DNA of 64,000 bases from Paracoccaceae bacterium (GCA_029243395.1 JAQWSE010000005.1:186001-250000), one strand, 5' to 3'. Shown: positions 9,276 through 18,077, numbered from the stretch's first letter. Notes: generated by a model not told the origin, from the sequence alone. Numbers and translations: made by a program.

Positions 9276-10103
9276 TTATTCAATCCTATAAAAGTTTCTG
9301 GCAGTTCTTGAAAATATATTTAACTGCTCGTCATCGGATAATCCTGAGCATAACTCCTGTGCCAAATCAAACCAGTTACCATAACTCTCAACCATAGTTA
9401 AAACTGGCCAATCACTACCCCACATAATCCTTTGAGATTCAAAAAGTTCAAAAATGCGTTCGACATAAGGTATAATTTGCGCTTTCGTGTAATCTTCACC
9501 AATTTCTGTCACGATTCCAGAAAATTTACACCATGTATTGTCAAGGCTTGCTAGTGCACTCATATCCTTTAGCCATTCGTCAATTTCACCTTTAGGGATA
9601 ATTGGTTTAGCTATGTGATCTATCACTATTGGCAAGTCAGGGTATTTCTTTGCAAACACAATCAGATTTTTTAAGTGATTAGGCCTGACCAATGCATCAA
9701 ATGACAGGCCTTTTTCGACAAGATAATTCAAGGATTCTGTGAGTGTATCCTTTAGCATCCAATTTGAGTCTCTTATATCATGAATCATTGGCCTGAAACC
9801 CTTTAGAAGGGGATTCTGTGAGAGTCGATCAATGCAAGACTTAACATTAGGGTCTTCAAAATCCACCCAACCAACAACACCCTTTACATAGGGCGTCTGG
9901 CGGGCAATATCCAAAATGAAGTCTGTTTCAGCAACTGTATCAGCCGCTTGGACTATTACCGTTTCTGTTATTTTTTTTTCTTTAATTAAGGGACCCAGAT
10001 CTTCAGAGATGAAGTCTCTGTAAATAGGCTTGAAATCTGGTGTCATCCACGCATAGTCACCTCGTGACAGTGTCCAGAAGTGTTGATGGCTATCTAAATA
10101 CAT
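9276..10103 (-). CDS. L-fuconolactonase, amidohydrolase family (COG3618)
   Basis: 275 residues of the amidohydrolase-2 TIM barrel. The N-terminal metal motif is DSHQHFW, strand six holds the DHIAKP His, and MWGSDWPVL carries the late Asp; these are the marks of the COG3618 lactonases that open L-fucono-1,5-lactone (or related lactones) to the acid used by fuconate dehydratase. The start is the ATG giving MYLDSHQHFW; a TTG twelve codons upstream is possible. It is directly upstream of the mutarotase gene, with stop and start one base apart. The L-fucose dehydrogenase and the last steps of the pathway are not next to it. Confidence 0.85.
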   Translation of the reverse strand: MYLDSHQHFWTLSRGDYAWMTPDFKPIYRDFISEDLGPLIKEKKITETVIVQAADTVAETDFILDIARQTPYVKGVVGWVDFEDPNVKSCIDRLSQNPLLKGFRPMIHDIRDSNWMLKDTLTESLNYLVEKGLSFDALVRPNHLKNLIVFAKKYPDLPIVIDHIAKPIIPKGEIDEWLKDMSALASLDNTWCKFSGIVTEIGEDYTKAQIIPYVERIFELFESQRIMWGSDWPVLTMVESYGNWFDLAQELCSGLSDDEQLNIFSRTARNFYRIE

Positions 10104-10324
10104 CAGAAACAGGTTAATCAATATATTAAATGTTTTCAATAATATTCTTGCTTAAAAATTTTGCCTGATATTTGCTTATTATCACCCTATTAAGAAGCTG
10201 TAAAAAATTACTTGGTAAATTCAACCTTTGGGATTACCTTTCTTGAGTTTATTCAAGTTCTAATTACACTATTTTTTTACTTCTGCCCAAAACACAGCTT
10301 TTAGCAATGACCTGGTGACCGTAA

Positions 10325-11668
10325 ATGGAAAAGTATTTTAGAGATAAAAGAAAAATTGACCCTGAGAAAAACTTCACCCAAATCAATGAACCAAAAGACT
10401 TACATGACCAGATAGAGATTGGTCCCACAAATTTGGCTTATAACGAATGGTCTGAAGAAGGTTTAGAATTACCTAATTTACAGATAATGAGAGAATATCG
10501 GTGGAAAAGACTGCATCAGTCTATTCTACAAAGAGAATACGGAGGGCTATTAGTCTTTGATCCTCTTAATATCCGATATGCCACCGATAGCACTAATATG
10601 CAAATCTGGAACATGCATAATCCGTTTCGTGCAGTTCTGATATGTGCAGATGGCTACATGGTAATTTGGGACTATAAAAATTCTCCATTCTTAAGTACAT
10701 TTAATCCCTTAGTAAAAGAACAACGTTTTGGTGCGGATCTATTCTATTTTACTCGTGGAGACAAAGCCAATATAGCAGCTGACCGATTTTCTAACGAAGT
10801 ACGCATACTTTTGGAGGAACATTCTGGCGGAAGCAAGAGGCTCGCAGTCGATAAAATTTTAGTCAATGGCCTTAGATCACTAGAAGCCCAGGGATTCCAA
10901 ATATTCGAAGGTGAAGAACTAACTGAGAAAGCTCGATCCATTAAAGGCAAAGATGAAATTAAGGCAATGCGATGCGCTTCAATAGCCTGTGAAAATAGTG
11001 TCTATTTAATGGAGGATTTTGCCAGAAAAAATGTACCTTATGGTAATACTAGTGAAGATGACATTTGGGCGGTGTTACACGCCGAAAATGTAAAACGTGG
11101 AGGTGAATGGATAGAAACACGGCTATTGGCTTCTGGACCAAGAACTAATCCATGGTTTCAGGAATGTGGCCCAAGAATTACTAGGAATAATGAAATAATA
11201 GCCTTTGATACAGATTTAGTTGGCAGCTACGGGATATGTATAGACATTAGTAGAACCTGGTGGATTGGAGATGAAAATCCGAGACCAGACATGCTTTACG
11301 CAATGCAACATGCGCACGAGCACATTATGACAAATATGGAAATGCTCAAACCAGGCGTTTCTATGGAAGACCTTACGCATAATTCTCATACTTTGGATAA
11401 CCAATACCAAAAAGGTAAGTATGGAGTCTTAATGCATGGTGTTGGACTCTGTGACGAATGGCCTGCCATCAATTATCCTGATGGATTCGTTAAAGGAGCC
11501 TATGACTACCCTCTAGAAGAAGGAATGGCTTTATGTGTAGAAGTCTTAGTAAGTCCAGAAGATGGAGATTTTTCCATAAAACTCGAAGATCAAGTTTTAA
11601 TTACAGAAAATGGCTACGAAAATTTAACTAAATACCCATTTGATCCAAGGCTAATGGGATCTGCTTAA
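10325..11668 (+). CDS. dddP: DMSP lyase DddP (M24 metallopeptidase fold)
   Basis: 447 residues of the M24 (creatinase/Xaa-Pro aminopeptidase) fold with the near-invariant DddP segments FDPLNIRYATDSTNMQ and FRAVLICADGYMVIWDY. DddP cleaves dimethylsulfoniopropionate to dimethyl sulfide and acrylate in the cytoplasm. The metal ligands and catalytic acid known from roseobacter DddP fall at the same numbers here: D295, D297, D307, H371, E406 and E421 for metal, D377 for catalysis. Ordinary prolidases lack this combined set and the N-terminal signature. It starts after the divergent fucose-side promoter region and is followed 17 bases on by an HD-domain gene. A functional assignment from sequence is strong; activity itself is inferred. 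Confidence 0.93.
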   Translation: MEKYFRDKRKIDPEKNFTQINEPKDLHDQIEIGPTNLAYNEWSEEGLELPNLQIMREYRWKRLHQSILQREYGGLLVFDPLNIRYATDSTNMQIWNMHNPFRAVLICADGYMVIWDYKNSPFLSTFNPLVKEQRFGADLFYFTRGDKANIAADRFSNEVRILLEEHSGGSKRLAVDKILVNGLRSLEAQGFQIFEGEELTEKARSIKGKDEIKAMRCASIACENSVYLMEDFARKNVPYGNTSEDDIWAVLHAENVKRGGEWIETRLLASGPRTNPWFQECGPRITRNNEIIAFDTDLVGSYGICIDISRTWWIGDENPRPDMLYAMQHAHEHIMTNMEMLKPGVSMEDLTHNSHTLDNQYQKGKYGVLMHGVGLCDEWPAINYPDGFVKGAYDYPLEEGMALCVEVLVSPEDGDFSIKLEDQVLITENGYENLTKYPFDPRLMGSA

Positions 11669-11685
11669 AAAATCTGGAGAAAAAA

Positions 11686-12285
11686 ATGACAAAAAAAACT
11701 GTGAAATTTGTTGAAATGAAAGATGGTGATAAAGAAGATTATATGCTCCTAAGAGACTTAGAAAAACCTTACCTTTCCATGACCCCAAACCGGATAGTTG
11801 CTGAATTAAAAAGACAAGGGAATGTATCACTAGAGGGGTATCAAATAACCCGCTTAGAGCACGGTCTTCAATCAGGCACAAGAGCATATAGAGATGGAGC
11901 AGATCTAGACTGGGTTGTAGGTGCGTTACTGCATGATATTGGGGATGGTCTGGCTCCACAAAATCATGATCGAATGTCAGCAGAAGTCATAAGGCCTTTT
12001 GTAAGAGAAGAAGTCTCATGGGTAGTTGAACACCATGGAATCTTTCAAATGATATATTATGCGCATCATTACGGCTGGGATAAGAATGCACGCGATAAAT
12101 TTAAAGATAATATTTACTTTAAGTCATGCTCTGACTTCTGCGAGCGGTGGGATCAAAGTTGTTTTGACCCTAATTACGCTTATGAAGCTCTAGATTTTTT
12201 CGAGCCTATGATACAAGAAGTGTTTGACCGGAAAGCGTATGATCCCAAGATAATTAAATCAAAAGAAGTAATTGGCTTACCTTGA
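11686..12285 (+). CDS. HD-domain protein resembling PhnZ/MIOX-type diiron oxygenases
   Basis: 199 residues with an HD fold. Candidate metal ligands run in the order seen in PhnZ and inositol oxygenase: H59 (LEHGLQ), H83-D84 (LLHDIGD), H94, H117 (VEHHGIF) and D156 (RWDQ). R154-W155-D156 resembles the R-x-D end motif of that group rather than nucleotide phosphohydrolases. A clear GGAG site lies 7 bases before the ATG, and the gene follows dddP by 17 bases, so co-transcription is likely. Its reaction is unknown. A role in handling a DMSP-derived or phosphonate-like compound is a guess from position; a plain HD phosphohydrolase remains possible. Confidence 0.7.
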   Translation: MTKKTVKFVEMKDGDKEDYMLLRDLEKPYLSMTPNRIVAELKRQGNVSLEGYQITRLEHGLQSGTRAYRDGADLDWVVGALLHDIGDGLAPQNHDRMSAEVIRPFVREEVSWVVEHHGIFQMIYYAHHYGWDKNARDKFKDNIYFKSCSDFCERWDQSCFDPNYAYEALDFFEPMIQEVFDRKAYDPKIIKSKEVIGLP

Positions 12286-12354
12286 AATATTTTTTAATAA
12301 AGGTGCCAGGGTTTATATACACTACTGATCAAAAAGATTTTTCTTCTTACTTGA

Positions 12355-13320
12355 GTGGTGATCTATTTGACTTATGAGCATGTTGATCCCTCAATTTTGT
12401 CATATATTTATGAAGTAAATGACACTTTCCCTGACCCGGTATATGAAAGGAATCCGAAGGAATCGAGAGACTTATTTTCCAAACACGCCAAAACATTACC
12501 ACTAATTAGAAATAATAAACTCATAGTATCCGACCATGAGCTAATAATCCCAGAGGGACAGATTGCTGTGAGAGTATATAGGCCTACTGCTGAAAGAAAA
12601 AAACCTGCTTCCTTGCTATACATGCATGGTGGTGGATGGATAATGGGAGATCTAAATTCTCATGACCAAGTATGTGTTGACCTATGTTTACGCTGCACTC
12701 TAACAGTTATTGCTCTGGATTATGGCCTTTCCCCAGAAAATAGATTTCCTGTGGCTCTCAACCAATGTTTTTCAGCTTATCTGGAGCTGATAAGCAACAA
12801 AATGTGGTTAGGATCAGCATCACAAAATATTTTAATTGGCGGAGACTCAGCCGGAGGTAATTTGGCTGCTGCTTTGTCTATTAAATTACGGACAGAATTT
12901 AAACCATTACCAAAAGCACAAGTGCTATTTTATCCTTGCCTATCTCTCAATTTCAATTCGCTATCATATATAAAACATGAAAACGCCCCTATATTAGACA
13001 AAAAATCCATGAAATGGTTTTGGGGTGTTTATCTAGATAAAAACTTCCAAATAAATGATCCACTAGCGGTTCCAATGCTTGAGAAAAACTTATCTAACTT
13101 ACCCGAAACAATAATGTGCACCGCAGAGATAGATCCTCTTGAATCTGACGGGATTGAATATAAAAATAAATTACTTGAGCATGGTACTTCTGTTACGCAT
13201 GTTCATGCTAAAGCCCTAGTACATGGATTTATTCGATTCCGTGATAAAAGCAAAGTAGCAGATAAATATTTTTGGCTAGTTTGCGAGAAAATCAACGAGC
13301 TATTGGAAACAAACGATTAA
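12355..13320 (+). CDS. Alpha/beta hydrolase, HSL-type esterase
   Basis: About 321 residues of the hormone-sensitive-lipase (family IV) esterase group. The oxyanion motif HGGGWIMGDL, the nucleophile elbow GGDSAGGN, the acid in EIDPLESDG and the His of VHGFIRF make up a full catalytic set. The first codons are unclear: the frame opens with tandem GTG codons and no strong ribosome site. It lies 69 bases after the HD gene in the dddP group, but substrate cannot be inferred; short acyl esters or lactones are usual for the family. Confidence 0.8.
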   Translation: MVIYLTYEHVDPSILSYIYEVNDTFPDPVYERNPKESRDLFSKHAKTLPLIRNNKLIVSDHELIIPEGQIAVRVYRPTAERKKPASLLYMHGGGWIMGDLNSHDQVCVDLCLRCTLTVIALDYGLSPENRFPVALNQCFSAYLELISNKMWLGSASQNILIGGDSAGGNLAAALSIKLRTEFKPLPKAQVLFYPCLSLNFNSLSYIKHENAPILDKKSMKWFWGVYLDKNFQINDPLAVPMLEKNLSNLPETIMCTAEIDPLESDGIEYKNKLLEHGTSVTHVHAKALVHGFIRFRDKSKVADKYFWLVCEKINELLETND

Positions 13321-13778
13321 TTGATACTAATATCCGTTGAGGTTAGCTCTGAATCAGAGTTGTATATGAACATTCCAGAAAAATGACTTTCTTTAAAAAT
13401 AAATGTCTTCTTCAAATCTGAAAAGAATTCCTTGGCTTGATCTTCAAAATTTTTGAGATCCTCACTGGTTTCAAATTTGAGGTGAATCGCAACACTACCA
13501 CATTGTCCTATAGAAATATTTAGGGATCGTATATTGAACTCATCTCGTTCACTTTTTTGCCCCACCTGACTTTCGTCATAGCCATTGTCAGCAATCTCGC
13601 ACTGGTTTTCATAATCAAACAAGCTAAAACTAGCCTTTTCAAAACCTGAGATATCTTTTGCCAAATCACACTAAATCTGGAAAAGCTCCGGCTCAGGACT
13701 ATCTATCAGCCCAGTACTTATAACTGCATTAACTCTTCTTTCTTCGTTTGCAGGTCTTGGCGCTAGTGCAATCGGCAT
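13317..13778 (-). pseudogene. GAF-domain sensor-like protein interrupted by an in-frame TAG
   Basis: A frame starting at the ATG at 13778 (AGGAG seven bases upstream) reads MPIALAPRPANEERR and continues to 13317, about 153 codons, except for a TAG at 13671-13673 (codon 36). The residues on each side (SPEPELFQI, then CDLAKDISG and FSLFDYENQCEI) together match the start of a GAF domain of the type that follows 'D-x-PE-x-x-F'. A Tyr codon would be expected at the stop, one base away from TAG. The rest of the frame has stayed open, so the mutation is recent, the stop is read through, or it is a sequence error. The downstream part ends four bases inside the esterase gene's 3' end. Confidence 0.7.
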
Positions 13779-13880
13779 TTTGATCTCCTGATCTGACAGA
13801 ATAGGTTATTCATCCCATGACAACTTAGCCAATAGCCCCATTAATATTTATCTCTGTAACTCTAAGAAAGTGCTACCGCC

Positions 13881-14912
13881 TTAACTGATTGCTTCTGCTA
13901 ATTTTCTAGCTCCAAAGCGGACTGGGTCTGTAACTGGTAACTGAAGTTCATTCTCAAGATTTTCAATTTCATAATTAGCCATATTCTCATTGAGATCTCT
14001 AGTATCAAGTGCTAAGCCTTTAACTTTGGCTGCAGAAAATAAGTTCATACAGGAAACCGTTGCTTCATTCAGTTGAATGACTTTTTTCAAAGGAGGGATT
14101 TTTACCTCTGTGACACTTTCTACTTTTTCTAAGCCAAAGCGATGACATAAGATCATAGCTGTAGGACAACTCCCTCTCATCAAGGGTAGAGTAGCAGTAC
14201 TACCAGGATTTAAAAGAGACCCCTGCCCCTCAATGATAACCACATCCCTATCTTTATATTTCAGAACCATTTCTTCCACCGCACCACTGGCATGATCAAC
14301 CTTGAATGCATCCAAAGGAATACCACTGCCAGAAATACAAATACCCGTTTGACCTGTGGCTAAAAACTTAGCATCAACTTTCAGTTCTAAGAAACTTTGT
14401 GTTAATTCAAGACCTGCAGTCATTTTCCCAACCGCCATATCAGTACCAATCATTAGAATTCGTTTATTATGAAGAGTACTAGCTCTAGCAGCACCAATGT
14501 TAGGCAGCACACCCGTGGGTGTCCTTATATCCCATATCCATTGATTAGCCTTTAAGTCCTTACTATAAATCTCATTTATAGAATCGTGCAGACCATTCAC
14601 AATTGAGATGCCCTTAGAGATTGCATACTCGATCACATTTAGCCATGATTTTGGAAGTCGGCCGCCAGACGGTGCAGTACCCAGGACCATTACTTGAGCA
14701 CCAAGTTTGATAGCCTCCTCAACTCCACTAAGAATTGGAATGTCCTTATCAATTTTACACACCTCTTTGACAGTTTTGCCAGCTTGTTTACTATCAATCA
14801 CAGCAGTAACAGGATTTGGACTATAACGAATAACCCCCTCTGCCATCTTGGCAAAAAGAGTCCCCATGCTACCCTCCGCATAAATAACCAGTTTGAGATC
14901 TGGATCAAGCAT
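13881..14912 (-). CDS. dgcN: D-glutamate N-acetyltransferase DgcN (DUF1611)
   Basis: 343 residues of the DUF1611 family. A Rossmann-like N-terminal half (residues about 1-130, with VLGTAPSGGRLP) is followed by a P-loop-like half: GTDMAVGKMT near residues 153-162, TGQTGICISGSG, and VIIEGQGSL. Members of this family paired with an enolase-superfamily partner have been described as DgcN of the DgcN-DgcA route, where D-glutamate is N-acetylated and then epimerised to N-acetyl-L-glutamate. The start overlaps the end of dgcA by 8 bases, and a GGAGG inside dgcA serves it. Function rests on the pair; older annotation is only 'DUF1611'. Confidence 0.82.
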   Translation of the reverse strand: MLDPDLKLVIYAEGSMGTLFAKMAEGVIRYSPNPVTAVIDSKQAGKTVKEVCKIDKDIPILSGVEEAIKLGAQVMVLGTAPSGGRLPKSWLNVIEYAISKGISIVNGLHDSINEIYSKDLKANQWIWDIRTPTGVLPNIGAARASTLHNKRILMIGTDMAVGKMTAGLELTQSFLELKVDAKFLATGQTGICISGSGIPLDAFKVDHASGAVEEMVLKYKDRDVVIIEGQGSLLNPGSTATLPLMRGSCPTAMILCHRFGLEKVESVTEVKIPPLKKVIQLNEATVSCMNLFSAAKVKGLALDTRDLNENMANYEIENLENELQLPVTDPVRFGARKLAEAIS

Positions 14913-15951
14913 CCTTCAAATTTCCTCCATGCCCTGGGACATCTTGTGGGGTAATAATGCCATTCACTAACAAGGCTCCTGAAGTAGGATTTGGATCTAT
15001 ATTTAAATGAGAATCTAAATCAATATAATCAAATAAGGCTCCAATAGCGGCACCGGCAGAAATAGAAACTGAACTTTCTCCCATACATCCAATCATTGTT
15101 TTCAGATTATGAGCTCTAGAAACTCCAACCATTCTTATTGCTTCAGTTAATCCTCCACATTTCATTAGTTTAAGATTTATTCCGTCAACATACTTTGAGA
15201 GTTCAGGAATATCTTTAGAATTTCGACAACTTTCATCCACAAAAAGCGGCAAAGGTCTACCCTTAAAAAGAAACCTTAAGTTTTCCTCTTCTCCTCTAGC
15301 CAGTGGCTGCTCTACATATTCGACATTCCTTTCTTGCAACCAATTTAACATTTTATGGGCATCTTCAACAGACCAACCACCATTTGCATCAACTCTTAAT
15401 TTTGTAAAACTGTTTTGAAGTGCTTCAAATATGGCAGAGAACATTTCTTTATCATGATCTATCCCTTCAGGAGATCCCAACTTGATTTTAAGATTTTCTA
15501 ACATTCTTTTTTCTTTTAAATACCTCATTCTCTCCTGAACTTCTTCAGGGGTCATTATCCCAATCGTAATCGAAGTGCTTACTTTTGGAAGACTTAGACC
15601 AAATAGTCGAAACAAAGTCATGTTTGCTTCCTTTGCCCGGAGGTCCCACAAGGCCATATCTAAAGCTGCAAGAGCGCAAGGCGCTATTCCAAAATCTACG
15701 GCCTTTAAGTAGGTTTCTAAAATAGATTCAGAAAGATTGTCTTCTTCTCTCAAAAATTCTTCAAGACTTTCCTGACCAAATTTTGCGGACTCAGCTCCTT
15801 CCGTCGTGCCTGGGCACATCTCTCCCAAGCCAACGTTTTTACCATCTGAAACTGATACAAATAGATTTTCCGATCCTGAAAATATTCCTCTGCTTATCTT
15901 TAAAGGAAATCGTTTTTTAAGGTATAATGTCTTAAATTGTACACTTTTCAT
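14905..15951 (-). CDS. dgcA: DgcA, enolase-superfamily racemase/epimerase of D-glutamate breakdown
   Basis: 348 residues of the muconate-lactonizing/dipeptide-epimerase branch of the enolase superfamily. LKIKLG holds the KxK base near residue 157, VDANGGW, EQPL and VDES give the Mg ligands, and LKLMKCGG holds the opposite-face Lys: the two-lysine layout used for 1,1-proton transfer. Alone it would be called an L-Ala-D/L-Glu epimerase; beside DgcN it fits the N-acetyl-D-glutamate epimerising enzyme of the DgcN-DgcA pathway, feeding N-acetyl-L-glutamate to deacetylation. It is the first gene of the two-gene operon. Confidence 0.82.
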   Translation of the reverse strand: MKSVQFKTLYLKKRFPLKISRGIFSGSENLFVSVSDGKNVGLGEMCPGTTEGAESAKFGQESLEEFLREEDNLSESILETYLKAVDFGIAPCALAALDMALWDLRAKEANMTLFRLFGLSLPKVSTSITIGIMTPEEVQERMRYLKEKRMLENLKIKLGSPEGIDHDKEMFSAIFEALQNSFTKLRVDANGGWSVEDAHKMLNWLQERNVEYVEQPLARGEEENLRFLFKGRPLPLFVDESCRNSKDIPELSKYVDGINLKLMKCGGLTEAIRMVGVSRAHNLKTMIGCMGESSVSISAGAAIGALFDYIDLDSHLNIDPNPTSGALLVNGIITPQDVPGHGGNLKDA

Positions 15952-15991
15952 AATAATGTGACACCTTCATAGTAATTATTAAACTAATCTC

Positions 15992-16987
15992 TTACGAGTG
16001 ATTATGCATTGTTTTCTTTCTTGCTCTAGTTTTCTCAGTTGCCAATTCAGATCCATCATGAAATGTACCAAACCATCTATCCCAGGGCATCTCTTCATTA
16101 CCGTAATTGCATTCATAGTAGCGATGATGTAGCTGGTGATAAAACGTCCCTAAAGCTAAACGGCGTGTATCTTTTATCAATAAATTTTCGTAGCCAGTGT
16201 GAGTCATGGCAGCTCCTGGTCCTAAATAAATTACATGATAAATAACGTGTATAGGATGTGAGGCTAGAACCCAGTGAATACATATACTTGATATGTAACA
16301 AAAATGCTCAACAGGATGCATAGAAAATCCAGACCACGGCCCCACATTTACATTCCGGTGGTGCAAAGAATGATACCTCTTATAAAAAAAAGGGATATGT
16401 AAAAACCGATGGATCCAGTAAAAATGGAAAGCAGACCATATTGGCAGGAAAACAAAAAAAGCAAAAAACCAGACTGGGTTTCCCCAAAAATAGTTAACCG
16501 GGGCATAATCATTTGCTAAAAGCCACATCGTCACTACTTGGAAAACAGTCACTTGTCCAACACCACTAGTAAGAGACCAAAACATATTGTCGTGAACCTG
16601 ATTAGAGAAACTCCACAATCTTCCTTTACCAAGATCTCGTCGATCAAACTTTAGATTTTTTGATTGGCCTTTTACTATATAAAAATACCAGTGCAACCCT
16701 CCTGCTATGGTAATCATTAAAGACATATTTACTAACCAAGTTTGAAAGATCCAAAAAAAAGAAATTGTTTTAGCTTCTTCTAAAGGCGGGTAAAGAAATA
16801 CCCAAGCTAGTGCTGCAATTATCGCAAGTAATAGCTTTTCCCCCAAATGCAACCAATTGCGAAAAAACCATAAAACTAAGTGTCTAACCCCAAACGAACT
16901 GTTAAATAGTGAATAATTCTCCAATGGTAAATCAGGATGATAATTCCATTGAGAGTTATTTTTTTCTTTCACAATTTTTTCTACCAT
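15992..16987 (-). CDS. Sterol desaturase/fatty acid hydroxylase superfamily membrane protein
   Basis: 331 residues with four or five hydrophobic spans and the eight-histidine diiron pattern of the fatty acid hydroxylase superfamily: HFYWIHRFLH, HSLHHRNVN, HPVEH and, near the end, HQLHHRYYECNYG. Such membrane enzymes oxidise or desaturate sterols, carotenoids or acyl chains. The C-terminal part lies in the cytoplasm with a polar tail rich in Lys/Arg. No sterol or hopanoid genes are nearby, so the lipid substrate is open. Confidence 0.82.
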   Translation of the reverse strand: MVEKIVKEKNNSQWNYHPDLPLENYSLFNSSFGVRHLVLWFFRNWLHLGEKLLLAIIAALAWVFLYPPLEEAKTISFFWIFQTWLVNMSLMITIAGGLHWYFYIVKGQSKNLKFDRRDLGKGRLWSFSNQVHDNMFWSLTSGVGQVTVFQVVTMWLLANDYAPVNYFWGNPVWFFAFFVFLPIWSAFHFYWIHRFLHIPFFYKRYHSLHHRNVNVGPWSGFSMHPVEHFCYISSICIHWVLASHPIHVIYHVIYLGPGAAMTHTGYENLLIKDTRRLALGTFYHQLHHRYYECNYGNEEMPWDRWFGTFHDGSELATEKTRARKKTMHNHS

Positions 16988-17084
16988 CTGTGTAACTTAG
17001 AATTCTTGAGTGGTTGACATATTCAATTATGGTAGCAAAATATTTAAAGGTGTTCTAACACTTAATTAAGTTTAAACTTTATAG

Positions 17085-18077
17085 TTGAAAGAGTTCGATA
17101 TCTCAAAAAGAGTATTACTTGTTGGAGCGACTGGCTATATAGGAAGGCATGTTGCTAATATACTTGTGAAGCAAGGCTACAAACCAGTTTGCCCTCTAAG
17201 ATCGATAAACCCTAAATTTGCACAGCAAATGAAATTAAGTCCTGAGCAAACACCTATTTGGGATTTGGAAAATAAGTCATCAGTGAATAATGTTTTTGCT
17301 AGGTATCCAGATTTGTGTGCTATCATTTCATGTGTAGCAAGTCGAACTGGGGGAATTAGAGACTCTTGGTTAGTCGATTTTGAGCTAAATATGAATATTT
17401 TGACCGAGGCTAAATCATTCAATATTAATAATTTTGTTTTGCTTTCTGCAATTTGCGTTCAAAAACCAATGTTAAACTTTCAGTGGGCAAAACTCACCTT
17501 TGAGAACAAACTTCAATCATCTGGTTTAGATTTTACGATCGTCAGACCCACTGCCTTTTTTAAGTCACTGGCAGGGCAAATTAAAAGGGTCCAAAACGGG
17601 AAAAAATTCATTTTATTTGATGATGGAAAACAAACTAGTACCAAACCTATATCCGAAAGAGATTTAGCATTTTTTCTAATCCAATGCATAAATAATAAAA
17701 ATAGAAAGAATAAAATACTATCCATTGGAGGGCCAGGACCAGTACGAACACAAAAAGATTTAGGTGACATCATTTTCAAGTTACTTAATAAATCTCCGAA
17801 ATATTTCCACATGCCGAGCAATGTATTTAAAATCCTAGCTACCCTTATCAGCCCTCTAGGCTTAATCTCAACGAAAATGAGAGACAGAGCAGAATTCTTA
17901 CGAATTGCACATTATTATGCCACTGAATCAATGTTATTCTGGAATAAGAAAATAGAGCAATATTCCCCTGAAGAAACAATCGAAGTGGGAAAAGATACAA
18001 TTGAGAATTTTTATAAATCTATCATAGAAAACGATACACAACTAGTTAAAGATAAGGAACAGAAATTTTTTGAGTGA
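17085..18077 (+). CDS. bciA: Divinyl (proto)chlorophyllide 8-vinyl reductase-like protein (BciA/DVR family)
   Basis: 330 residues of the atypical SDR (NmrA-like) fold with NADP loop GATGYIGR at 14-21. The stretches CVASRTGGIRDSW (83-95), LSAICVQKP (120-128), RPTAFFKSLAGQ (154-165) and the late RIAHYYATESML are the signature blocks of plant DVR and bacterial BciA, which reduce the 8-vinyl group in (bacterio)chlorophyll synthesis. General NmrA proteins lack them. The frame opens with TTG and no in-frame ATG is available near the N-terminus. No other bacteriochlorophyll genes are in the window; in phototrophic proteobacteria bciA often lies away from the main cluster. A related non-photosynthetic reductase is the alternative. 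Confidence 0.8.
   Translation: MKEFDISKRVLLVGATGYIGRHVANILVKQGYKPVCPLRSINPKFAQQMKLSPEQTPIWDLENKSSVNNVFARYPDLCAIISCVASRTGGIRDSWLVDFELNMNILTEAKSFNINNFVLLSAICVQKPMLNFQWAKLTFENKLQSSGLDFTIVRPTAFFKSLAGQIKRVQNGKKFILFDDGKQTSTKPISERDLAFFLIQCINNKNRKNKILSIGGPGPVRTQKDLGDIIFKLLNKSPKYFHMPSNVFKILATLISPLGLISTKMRDRAEFLRIAHYYATESMLFWNKKIEQYSPEETIEVGKDTIENFYKSIIENDTQLVKDKEQKFFE

Noticed and set aside
16607-16987. Sterol-desaturase-like gene considered as carotenoid hydroxylase linked to the BciA-like gene
   Set aside because: No carotenoid-specific motif recognised, and the two genes are divergent; no support beyond adjacency.
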